NCBI GenBank assembly: GCA_030044775.1
Contig: JASICF010000218.1
Span: forward strand, 1 to 14,429
DNA from: Candidatus Sulfotelmatobacter sp.
GTDB lineage: Bacteria > Acidobacteriota > Terriglobia > Terriglobales > Acidobacteriaceae
DNA: 14,429 nt
Direction: 5' to 3'
In this document: piece by piece, positions 1 to 6,736 of the stretch
Layout: each line of letters starts with the position of its first letter
How positions within the stretch are numbered: position 1 is the stretch's first letter
Translations under genes and position numbers: made by a program
Notes under the pieces: generated by a model
Databases searched by the model: none
What the model was told of the DNA's origin: nothing
Seen by the model: only the letters and a program-made list of their open reading frames with translations

Positions 1-2395
1 GCTCGCCAGTGGGCGAGAGCAGCCGAATACTGCGAATTGCCTCTTCCGTGTCGCGGTACTGCGGCAGATAGCGCAGCGTCAGGTTGTAAACTTCTTCGCC
101 CCTCAGCACCTGGGTCAGTGCCGTCCCTCCCACAGCCGTTTGCACCGCATCCTGGACATCGGCCACGTTGATGCCCCAGCGGGCTGCTCTCTGCCGGTCC
201 ACCTGAATATCCAGATCGGGCTGCCCTGTGACCTGGAAGACTCCCAGATCCGCAATGCCATTCACCTTGCCCATAATGCCGGATATCTGATCGGCAAGAC
301 CCTCGAGCCGGTGCAGGTCGGTTCCGTACACCTTCGTGGCCAGTTCCCCTTTCACCCCGCTGACCGCCTCCTCCATGTTGTCCTCAATGGGTTGCGAGAA
401 ACCCCAGATTACGGTGGGGAACCGTTTCTGCAGCTCGTAATTCATGGCCGCAATCAGATTTTCCTTGTCTCGGTGAAAGACCGGGCGCCATTCCTTTTCC
501 GGTTTCAAGCCAACGAAATATTCAGTATTGAAGAAGCCCGTGTGGTCAGTGCCGTCATCAGGTCGGCCCGTCTGACTCGTGCATTCTGTGGTCTCCGGAA
601 AGGCGCAAAGAATCAGCCGGGCTTGGTTGGCAATGCCGATACTCTCCGTAGGCCCGATACTCTGATTGAGCGTGCCCCTGACCCAGAGCGCGCCTTCGTC
701 GAGATGCGGTAGAAACTCGGAGCCGATCACGTTTCCGAACGCAAGATAGACCGCAACAAACAAGCTGGCCAGGCCGACACCCACGACGAGCACGCGCCGC
801 CGAATCGCCCAATGGAGTGCGGCGCGGTATCTCACGGTCAGACCTTGCATGACCGGGTTATGCCACTCCCTCGTGCCCCTGCTGAACAGAAAGCTGGAAA
901 GAACGGGGGCGAGGACTATCGAAAAGAACAGCGCTCCCAGCAGGGCAAAGGCCACCGTCCACGCCATGGGGCGGAACAGACGCCCCTCCACTGATTGGAG
1001 TGTAAAAATCGGCAGGTACGCCGTGATGATGATCGCAATTGCGTAGAAGACGGGCCGCTGCACCTCGTGCGCTGCTTCCTCGAGGACCGCGTTCATGGAA
1101 CCCGAATTGTCTTCATGCCTGTGCGAAAGGCAGCGAACGATGTTCTCCACCATTACCACCGCTCCGTCGACCACCATGCCGAAATCGAGGGCGCCGATGG
1201 AAAGAAGATTGGCGGGAATACGCACCAGGTCCAGGCAGATGGCAGCGAAAAGCAGCGAGAACGGAATGGTCAGGGCCACGATCACCGCGCCCCGCACATT
1301 ACCCAGCAGGAGCAAGAGAATGATGACAACCAGAATGATGCCTTCGGTGAGGTTGTGCAGCACCGTGTGCGTTGTCAGGTGAAGCAGATCGCTGCGATCG
1401 ATGAAGGGTTGAACGGTGATCCCTTTCGGCAGAATCTGCGTGTTCAGCTCCTTCACCATCTTATTAATCCCGTCCAGTGTCGGCTGAGCATCGGCGCCCT
1501 TCTGCAGGACGAGAATTCCCTCTACCACGTCATCGTTATCGACCAGCTTGCCGTCCTGGCGGTAGTAGGCATCGCCGAACTGCCCGAGACGGATCATCGG
1601 CCCCTGCTCAACCACACCCAGATCCCTGATGCGAATCGCCGTTCCGCCTTTCGTGGTCACAACGGTGTTGCCGATATCCTGAATGTTCTGAACCAGGCCG
1701 ACTTCGCGCACGTTGATCTGCTGCTCGCCCGCCTGAATGAAGCTGCCCCCGCCATTCACATTGTTATTCGTGAGCTGCTGTTCCACCTGCGCCAGGCTTA
1801 GCCCGTAGTCGATCAGCTTGTCCGGATTGAGCCGAACCTGATACTCACGGGTTGGTCCGCCAAAAGGATTCGTGTCAACCACGCCCGGAACGGACTTCAG
1901 GTACTTCTGCACCACCCAGGTATCGACGGTCTTCAGGTTCATCACGTCGTATTCCGGATTGGTGCTGCGCAGGGTGTAGAAATAGATCTGGCCAACCGGG
2001 CTCCAGTCCGTCCCCATCTGCGGCACAACCCCAGGCGGCAGGGTCACTTGCGAAAGCCGCTCCAGCACGCGTTCGCGGTTCTCGAAGTCCGTCGTTTCGT
2101 CGCCAAAAACCAGCTCGATCGTCGACAGGCCGAAGATCGACCATGAACGCACATGCGCTACGCCGGGAACGCCGTTCATGATGATCTCGATGGGGATGGT
2201 CACCTGCTGCTCGATCTGCTCGGCAGAGATGCCCGGCCACTGCGCGATGATGTCCACGTAGTTGTTGGCCACATCCGGATACGCCTCCACCGGCAGCCGC
2301 TCGAACGAAACAATGCCCCAGGCGAAAAGCAGAATGCCGATCGCCAGCACCAGAAATCTGTTCTGGAGCGAGAAGTCGACGATCTTCCGGATCAT
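1..2395 (-). CDS. czcA: CzcA-like heavy-metal efflux RND pump, inner-membrane subunit (3' part beyond window)
   Basis: This is the proton-driven pump of a tripartite metal exporter (HME-RND family). It takes divalent cations from the periplasm or membrane and passes them to the adaptor and outer-membrane channel. I translated 798 codons by hand without meeting a stop; the family is about 1,030-1,050 residues, so roughly the last quarter lies beyond the left edge. The N terminus has the usual first helix after MIRKIVDFSLQNR, then porter-domain sequence (EAYPDVANNYVDI near residue 40). TM4 carries DFGMVVDGAVVMVEN, giving D404, D410 and E417. These align with the CzcA proton/cation residues D402, D408 and E415, whereas CusA-type Cu/Ag pumps lack the first Asp. 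A divalent-metal substrate (Co, Zn, Cd or Ni) is therefore the inference. The ATG overlaps the czcB stop by 4 bp (ATGA) and has GGAGG 4 nt upstream inside czcB. The family call is very sure; the exact metal is not. Confidence 0.95.
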   Translation of the reverse strand, partial: MIRKIVDFSLQNRFLVLAIGILLFAWGIVSFERLPVEAYPDVANNYVDIIAQWPGISAEQIEQQVTIPIEIIMNGVPGVAHVRSWSIFGLSTIELVFGDETTDFENRERVLERLSQVTLPPGVVPQMGTDWSPVGQIYFYTLRSTNPEYDVMNLKTVDTWVVQKYLKSVPGVVDTNPFGGPTREYQVRLNPDKLIDYGLSLAQVEQQLTNNNVNGGGSFIQAGEQQINVREVGLVQNIQDIGNTVVTTKGGTAIRIRDLGVVEQGPMIRLGQFGDAYYRQDGKLVDNDDVVEGILVLQKGADAQPTLDGINKMVKELNTQILPKGITVQPFIDRSDLLHLTTHTVLHNLTEGIILVVIILLLLLGNVRGAVIVALTIPFSLLFAAICLDLVRIPANLLSIGALDFGMVVDGAVVMVENIVRCLSHRHEDNSGSMNAVLEEAAHEVQRPVFYAIAIIITAYLPIFTLQSVEGRLFRPMAWTVAFALLGALFFSIVLAPVLSSFLFSRGTREWHNPVMQGLTVRYRAALHWAIRRRVLVVGVGLASLFVAVYLAFGNVIGSEFLPHLDEGALWVRGTLNQSIGPTESIGIANQARLILCAFPETTECTSQTGRPDDGTDHTGFFNTEYFVGLKPEKEWRPVFHRDKENLIAAMNYELQKRFPTVIWGFSQPIEDNMEEAVSGVKGELATKVYGTDLHRLEGLADQISGIMGKVNGIADLGVFQVTGQPDLDIQVDRQRAARWGINVADVQDAVQTAVGGTALTQVLRGEEVYNLTLRYLPQYRDTEEAIRSIRLLSPTGE

Positions 2396-3531
2396 TGCGC
2401 CTCCAGCACCGATTCGAGCTGCAGAACACTCTTGACAACCTGCTGTCCGGGAGCAATCCCGGAGAGAATTTCCTGATTCCCGCCCGACTGCATGTCTCCC
2501 GCCTGCACCGCAATGCGTCTGAAGTGGTTCCCGCCTGCGGGCACATACACCCAGTCTTGATCGTGCAGGTGGAGAATGGCGTCGGCCGGGACCGTAGCAT
2601 GAACTTCGTTCGTCCGTCCGGCGAGTGTCGCCGTCACAAACATTCCCAGTCGCAGCATTCCCGGGTTCGTCACCTCGATGCGCACCTTCGCGGTGCGGAT
2701 TGTTGGGTCCAGCACCGGCCCAATATCGCTCACACGGCCCGCGAGCGCCTTGCCGGGGTAGGCGTTCAGGCTAAGCGTCGCTTCCTGGCCGACCTGCACC
2801 AACGGTAGATCGTTCTCGTAGACATCGCAGATGACCCAGACGTGAGACAGATTGGCAATGGTGAAGGCAGTCGCCGAACCTGAGTAGGTCACGCCCGCCG
2901 CTGCGGCGTTGGTGACGTTTTGCGCCACAATCACACCGGAAATCGGCGCGTAGACGCTTACGATGTCCGACGGATGGTTTTTATCGACGCCCAGCGTATT
3001 CAGTTGCCGGTTCGCCGCATCGAGATCCGCTTTCGCATCGTCTTCGGCGTCCTGAGCCTGTTCCAGCATTCCCTGGGAGATGGCTCCATGCGCGTAAAGA
3101 TCCTTGGCCCGCACGTATGCCTTGTTGGCAAGCAACTCGTCGTTCGCCGCCTTCAAGTACGTGTCGAAGGCGTTGATGGCGTCAGGGCTTTGCACTTTCA
3201 TCATCAATTGACCTTTGGACACGCTCTGATCCAGCGTGACGCGAATATCTACCACGCGGCCGCTGGCCAGGGAAATGACTGGAATTTCCTGGTTGATGTC
3301 GGGGAAGACGGAACCAGTCACCCTGAGCCTGTGCGGAGCTTCGACCTTTCCTGCCGCCACGACAGAAAACTCGTTAGGATGCTCGACCGTGACCACGCCT
3401 GCGTTGCTCACCTCTTCCACCGGCGGTGTCTGGGCCGCGCCCGATGCTGGATCGAATTTTTTTTCGCAGGCTGCCAGCGCCAGGCTGGCGAGCAGACCTC
3501 CGGCCACGGCTAGGTTTCGTATTTTTGTCAC
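2392..3531 (-). CDS. czcB: CzcB-like periplasmic adaptor (membrane fusion) lipoprotein
   Basis: The adaptor subunit bridges the RND pump and the outer-membrane channel in the periplasm. The 379-residue product begins with a lipoprotein signal, with lipobox LALAAC and lipidated Cys at residue 22, so it is probably anchored to the inner membrane. Family layout is clear: barrel-sandwich halves at about 85-115 (ASGRVVDIRVTLDQSVSKGQ) and 190-220 (YAPISGVIVAQNV), an alpha-helical hairpin between them at about 117-180, a beta-barrel at about 225-302 (VYENDLPLVQVGQEATLSLN), and a membrane-proximal domain to the C terminus. The start is GTG, overlapping the czcC stop as GTGA. A very strong Shine-Dalgarno (GGAGGTGATCC, 3543-3533) lies 7 nt upstream, which fixes the start. 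It is translationally coupled to czcC before it and czcA after it. No His-rich metal-binding N terminus is seen, unlike some CzcB proteins. Confidence 0.94.
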   Translation of the reverse strand: MTKIRNLAVAGGLLASLALAACEKKFDPASGAAQTPPVEEVSNAGVVTVEHPNEFSVVAAGKVEAPHRLRVTGSVFPDINQEIPVISLASGRVVDIRVTLDQSVSKGQLMMKVQSPDAINAFDTYLKAANDELLANKAYVRAKDLYAHGAISQGMLEQAQDAEDDAKADLDAANRQLNTLGVDKNHPSDIVSVYAPISGVIVAQNVTNAAAAGVTYSGSATAFTIANLSHVWVICDVYENDLPLVQVGQEATLSLNAYPGKALAGRVSDIGPVLDPTIRTAKVRIEVTNPGMLRLGMFVTATLAGRTNEVHATVPADAILHLHDQDWVYVPAGGNHFRRIAVQAGDMQSGGNQEILSGIAPGQQVVKSVLQLESVLEAQ

Positions 3532-4883
3532 TGGATCACCTCCCGGCCTACCGCTTGATTCATTTGCGCCGCCGCCGTCAAATACGCGCCTACGAGGTTT
3601 ACATAATTCAGCTGCACGGCGCGGTAATCGCTTTCCGCGTTTAAAAAGTCCAGCAGCGCCGCCCCGCCGTGTTGATACGAAAACCAGACCGTATCCCGCA
3701 CGTGCGTCGCCTGCGCCAGATACTTATCTTTGTAGGGCCGCAATAGGATCAGATTGCTGTTCACCAGCGCGTACGCCGAATCCACGTCGCTGAACACCTG
3801 CGCTTGCGCCGCGTCCCGCAGCCTTTCATTGCGGTCAATGTCGATTTTCATGTGCAGCTTGTTTCCCTGGTTGCGGTCGAAGATCCGCAGCGGAATGCTC
3901 ACATCCACGCCAAAGTAAGCGTCGATCGGAGGATTTCGCCCAACATCGAAACTGAACGTCGGATCGGTCGATCCGTTCGCCATCGCCAGTTTGTAGTTGA
4001 GCTGCGCTTCTTCCACGCTCTGCACCGCGGCTCGCAGATCGGGGCGGTTGTCCAGCGCTGCTTGACGGTAAAAATCCGGCGAGTCGATCTGGTCGTTGAA
4101 ATCGAATGTTCCCGAAACGTCGAACTGATCGATCGGCGTGTGATCGTTCAGCAGCATCAGCAGTTGAATTTTCTCCGTCCTCAGATTTACTTCCGCCGTC
4201 TGCAGATCCGATTCATACTGCACCCGCTGCAGTTCCAGCCGGTCGAGATCGATCTGCGCAATATCCCCCGCGTCGAACCGGTCGCGGCTGATCTTCAGCA
4301 CCTTGTCGTAATATGCGAGGTTCGCTTTCGAAACCTCCAGCACCGCTTTTGCCTGCAGCGTTTGCACGAACGCGCTGCGCAGGTTGAACAACAATCCGCG
4401 CTCCAGATCGTCCTGCTGCGAAATCGCAACCGCCGTCGCTTTTTTTGCCGCTTCGGTTCGCAATTCGCGCTTGTGCGCCCGCTCGTGCAGATAGCTCACC
4501 GTCGCCGAAGGCAGGAAATAGGCAAAAGGCCCGTGCGCAGGCCCTCCCGGAAACGGATCGATCTGATCGCCCAGGAAAGTCAATTGCGGATTCGGCCGGA
4601 GATGGGCTGTGAGTTCATCTGCCTGAAATTCGCTGATGTTCAACTTCCCGGCCAGCAGCGTCGGATTGTTCAGCTCCAGCCGGTTCTTCACTTCGTCCCA
4701 CGTCCACACTTTTGGAAACGGCTGCGGCCCGGTTTGCGGCGATGACGGGGGCGCACTCTGCGGCAAACTTTGCGCGGTTGGTTGCGGCTCCGGCGCCTGC
4801 GGAATCGTCTGCGCCCAGCCCACGCCGGCGCCCGCGCACAACGCGCCCAGCCAGCAACATTTCCGCCAGAATTTTTCTTGCAT
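3528..4883 (-). CDS. czcC: CzcC-like outer-membrane efflux channel (TolC/OEP family)
   Basis: This is the outer-membrane channel of the metal efflux complex, about 451 residues. It has an N-terminal signal peptide ending near GVGWAQ, then a Pro/Gln/Ser-rich linker (about residues 25-55), then two OEP repeats at about 65-260 and 270-450. Typical CzcC-family signatures are AGKLNISEFQADEL at the start of repeat 1, RFDAGDIAQIDLDRLELQR in its second helix, and IPLRIFDRNQGN in repeat 2. I prefer ATG at 4883 over an in-frame TTG at 4889: an AGG lies about 6 nt before the ATG, while it abuts the TTG. The ribosome binding site is only moderate. It is the first of three overlapping czc genes and lies 164 bp after the small membrane-protein gene on the same strand. 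The stop overlaps the czcB start, and its last codons carry the czcB ribosome binding site. A TolC-type channel for other substrates is possible from the family alone, but the neighbours argue for metals. Confidence 0.94.
   Translation of the reverse strand: MQEKFWRKCCWLGALCAGAGVGWAQTIPQAPEPQPTAQSLPQSAPPSSPQTGPQPFPKVWTWDEVKNRLELNNPTLLAGKLNISEFQADELTAHLRPNPQLTFLGDQIDPFPGGPAHGPFAYFLPSATVSYLHERAHKRELRTEAAKKATAVAISQQDDLERGLLFNLRSAFVQTLQAKAVLEVSKANLAYYDKVLKISRDRFDAGDIAQIDLDRLELQRVQYESDLQTAEVNLRTEKIQLLMLLNDHTPIDQFDVSGTFDFNDQIDSPDFYRQAALDNRPDLRAAVQSVEEAQLNYKLAMANGSTDPTFSFDVGRNPPIDAYFGVDVSIPLRIFDRNQGNKLHMKIDIDRNERLRDAAQAQVFSDVDSAYALVNSNLILLRPYKDKYLAQATHVRDTVWFSYQHGGAALLDFLNAESDYRAVQLNYVNLVGAYLTAAAQMNQAVGREVIQ
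3533..3543 (-). promoter_or_regulatory. Extended Shine-Dalgarno for czcB inside the end of czcC
   Basis: Read on the minus strand this is GGAGGTGATCC, an 11-nt match to the sequence complementary to the conserved 3' end of bacterial 16S rRNA. It ends one base before the GTG start at 3531, with 7 nt between GGAGG and GTG. It decides the GTG start of the adaptor gene. It lies in the final codons of czcC (encoding E-V-I-Q), so translation of the two genes is probably coupled. Confidence 0.75.
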
Positions 4884-4940
4884 TCCCAACCTGTCTCGCC
4901 CGGACCTCCACCCAGTCCGGTCTGCGCGCTATTCGAAATC

Positions 4941-4976
4941 GGGATTTTCACCCGTGGATTTTCGGGGTGGAATCCC
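4941..4976 (-). promoter_or_regulatory. Imperfect hairpin in the leader of czcC
   Basis: The arms gggattttcaccc (4941-4953) and gggtggaatccc (4965-4976) form a stem of about 11 pairs with one small internal bulge, around an 11-nt loop. It lies 58 nt upstream of the czcC ATG, in the gap after the small membrane-protein gene. No run of U follows it in the transcript direction, so it is not an ordinary terminator. It could be a protein-binding palindrome, an mRNA stability element or chance. The function is unknown. Confidence 0.4.
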
Positions 4977-5047
4977 TGAGGGATAAGTCGCAGCCCCAAG
5001 TGCGAAATTACGCCCGGCGGCAGCTGCATCGACAACTGTTTGAAGGC

Positions 5048-5467
5048 CTACCCGAGGAAGGAAACTGGAGGCGCGCGGCTCGCACATGCAGTGCAGGCCC
5101 GCATAAGAAGAGGTACATCGGGATGCGAAATTTCCCGCAGCGCAATTTCAAGATCCGGAAGCCCGGCTGCATTCGCTGCTGCCGCCGGAGGCGGCTGCAA
5201 ACGGTTCGTCCACGCCGAAAGCTTGTCGCCGGCGAGCTGCCGCACCGTCCGCTTGCTCGTCGCCGATTCTTCCATCTCCGCCCGCATCACGTGCAGGTCG
5301 TCGGAGGCTGAGATAACCGGAAACAGCAGAACCAGCACGCAGCCCAGCGCCAGCAGGCATTGCAGCGCAGTCACTCGCCGTCCCGCTCGCGAACTCTCGC
5401 TTTGTCGCCACAGCCAGTACGCCGGCAGCGTCATCAGCATCCACGCGAGATTGAGCAATAACTCCAT
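5048..5467 (-). CDS. Small two-helix membrane protein leading the czc operon, function unknown
   Basis: The product has 139 residues. Two hydrophobic segments are visible: about residues 2-19 (LLLNLAWMLMTLPAYWLW) and about 32-54 (TALQCLLALGCVLVLLFPVIS). They are separated by a short Arg-rich loop, followed by a hydrophilic tail of about 85 residues containing SASDDLHVMRAEMEES and ending near SRAPPVSF. From memory, short proteins with an FPVIS-x-x-DDLH motif just after the second helix occur next to TolC/CzcC genes in Acidobacteriota; I cannot check this here and know no assigned function. It lies 164 bp upstream of czcC on the same strand, so a shared transcript is likely. I chose ATG at 5467; an in-frame TTG at 5476 is possible. 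Neither has a clear ribosome binding site. An accessory or metal-sensing role is only inferred from position. Confidence 0.68.
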   Translation of the reverse strand: MELLLNLAWMLMTLPAYWLWRQSESSRAGRRVTALQCLLALGCVLVLLFPVISASDDLHVMRAEMEESATSKRTVRQLAGDKLSAWTNRLQPPPAAAANAAGLPDLEIALREISHPDVPLLMRACTACASRAPPVSFLG

Positions 5468-5680
5468 GCTTCGCAATCGAGAGAAAAAAATCGACCGGAG
5501 TGACGATACCTTGGCGCAATCAGTCTGTCAGAAACATAAACCAGAAGTCAATGTGACTGCCGTACTGCACCCTGCCTGTTTATTCGGCTGTCATTCCGGC
5601 CAGGCTTTTGCGCAACGAGAGTCTGCACTGAGCAAGAACGCGCCTTTGGCGAGAGCCTCCCTTTAAAACTCGGCAGGTCC

Positions 5681-6502
5681 TCACGGTCCCACCGCCACAT
5701 GCAGCGGCCCCGGCGCCTGCAATTGCTTGCGGTAGAATACCTTCTTTCCCGCGATCGCTCCCTCTACGCTAACGTTCAACTGGTACGCTCCATTTGGTAG
5801 CGTGTCTCCAAACGGCAGCGTCATCCCCATCGTTCCTTTCGTCAGCGGAAAATGCTGGTACCCGATTTCCGTCGCCCGGCCGTTTTCCGCGACTGCCTTC
5901 ACGTCGTAGGTCAGATCCACATCGTCCATCGTCGAGTTCGATACCTCCACGCTGCCGTCAATCCGGTTCCCGTTCACGTGCGCTGGAACCTTCCACTCGA
6001 CTGTGATGGCATCGACCACCTTGATCTCAAATCCACGTCTCACCTCCTGCGGAGGCTGGCTCCTATCCGACACCGCGATCACAAAATCGAACTCTCCCGT
6101 CTGCCGTGCCTCGCCCTTCAGCAATCCGTCCTGCTGCAGACCGATCCCCGGCGGCAATTTTCCCTCTACCACGGCCCAGTGCAGCATCGGCACATAATTG
6201 CCCTTGACATGAAACTCCGCGTGGTACGGCCCCTGCAGATAGGTCGTCGGCAGCTTCTTCGTCTCGATCTGCAATCCGCTTCCGTTCTCTTTGTCGTCCT
6301 CTGAATCGGTCTGGCTCTGATCCGAGCCGCGCTGCAAATCCTGCTCCGCCGTCGTGCCCGCCGTAGTTCCCAAGCTGTTCGCTGCCGCGCTTTTCATGGC
6401 CGCCGCTGGTTTCGCCCACCCCGCCGCGCCCAACACAAGCATCGCCGCCAGCGCCATTCCGCATCGTATTGTCTGTGCCCATTCCGTGGTTCGCGATCTC
6501 AT
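5681..6502 (-). CDS. Secreted He_PIG-type Ig-fold protein
   Basis: The 273-residue protein has an N-terminal signal sequence (hydrophobic stretch about 14-30, GMALAAMLVLGAAGWA) and a charged, low-complexity linker to about residue 78. Residues about 83-164 form a putative Ig-like domain of the He_PIG type. The hallmark is KLPPGIGLQQDGLLKGEARQ then GEFDFVIAVSD: a proline-glycine turn, Gly-rich strand and late beta strand. A second beta-rich region spans about 166-260 (VEWKVPAHVNGNRIDGSVEV), resembling CARDB-like adhesin folds, though I cannot assign a family. No enzyme motif is visible. The ATG at 6502 has GAGG 5 nt upstream. It is divergent from the lipoprotein gene at 6737 and separated from the czc-side genes by about 210 bp, so it is probably its own unit. 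The role is probably extracytoplasmic binding or structural; the partner is unknown. Confidence 0.8.
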   Translation of the reverse strand: MRSRTTEWAQTIRCGMALAAMLVLGAAGWAKPAAAMKSAAANSLGTTAGTTAEQDLQRGSDQSQTDSEDDKENGSGLQIETKKLPTTYLQGPYHAEFHVKGNYVPMLHWAVVEGKLPPGIGLQQDGLLKGEARQTGEFDFVIAVSDRSQPPQEVRRGFEIKVVDAITVEWKVPAHVNGNRIDGSVEVSNSTMDDVDLTYDVKAVAENGRATEIGYQHFPLTKGTMGMTLPFGDTLPNGAYQLNVSVEGAIAGKKVFYRKQLQAPGPLHVAVGP

Positions 6503-6736
6503 CAGCGCCTCATTCTTTCCCCTTCTTCAACCTATCATCGACTCAACCATGGAATGTAAAGATGTGTATAACTTGCGTGGTAATTGGTCATCCGGCGCGG
6601 TATCCGCAGGGGGTGCTTTTTTCGCTTCTTTCCGCTACTTATTTCCGCCCCTTGGGTTTAAGGCAGGTGAACTGATGTGCTAACCTCGGAGCTAACGGTG
6701 ACCCGCTCCATACTGATGTCTTCCAGGGAGAAAGTT

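Noticed and set aside
995..1801. A 268-codon open frame on the plus strand opposite czcA
   Set aside because: The czcA frame is continuous here and includes the conserved TM4 triad; the plus frame is its complement-frame shadow.
3530..3545. Sequence tggatcacctcccg, resembling the 3' end of 16S rRNA
   Set aside because: No rRNA gene surrounds it; it is the complement of the strong czcB Shine-Dalgarno.
3804..4745. A 313-codon open frame on the plus strand opposite czcC
   Set aside because: It is antisense to a clear OEP-family gene, is rich in Arg/Gln/His/Val in the manner of a shadow frame, and matches no family I recognise.
4688..5035. A minus-strand frame (115 codons) spanning the czcC leader and its 5' end
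   Set aside because: Most of it overlaps czcC in another frame, it has no ribosome binding site, and it becomes Arg-rich shadow sequence inside czcC.
5546..5551. TTGACT (minus strand) as a -35 box for the small membrane-protein gene
   Set aside because: No acceptable -10 lies 16-18 nt downstream (ACAGAC at 17 nt).
5641..5651. cgcctttggcg as terminator between the He_PIG gene and the membrane-protein gene
   Set aside because: Only a 4-bp stem with a 3-nt loop and no adequate T tract in the transcript direction.
6555..6560. TTTACA (minus strand) as a -35 box for the He_PIG gene
   Set aside because: The best -10 at 17-18 nt (TGATAG/GATAGG) is too weak to call a promoter.
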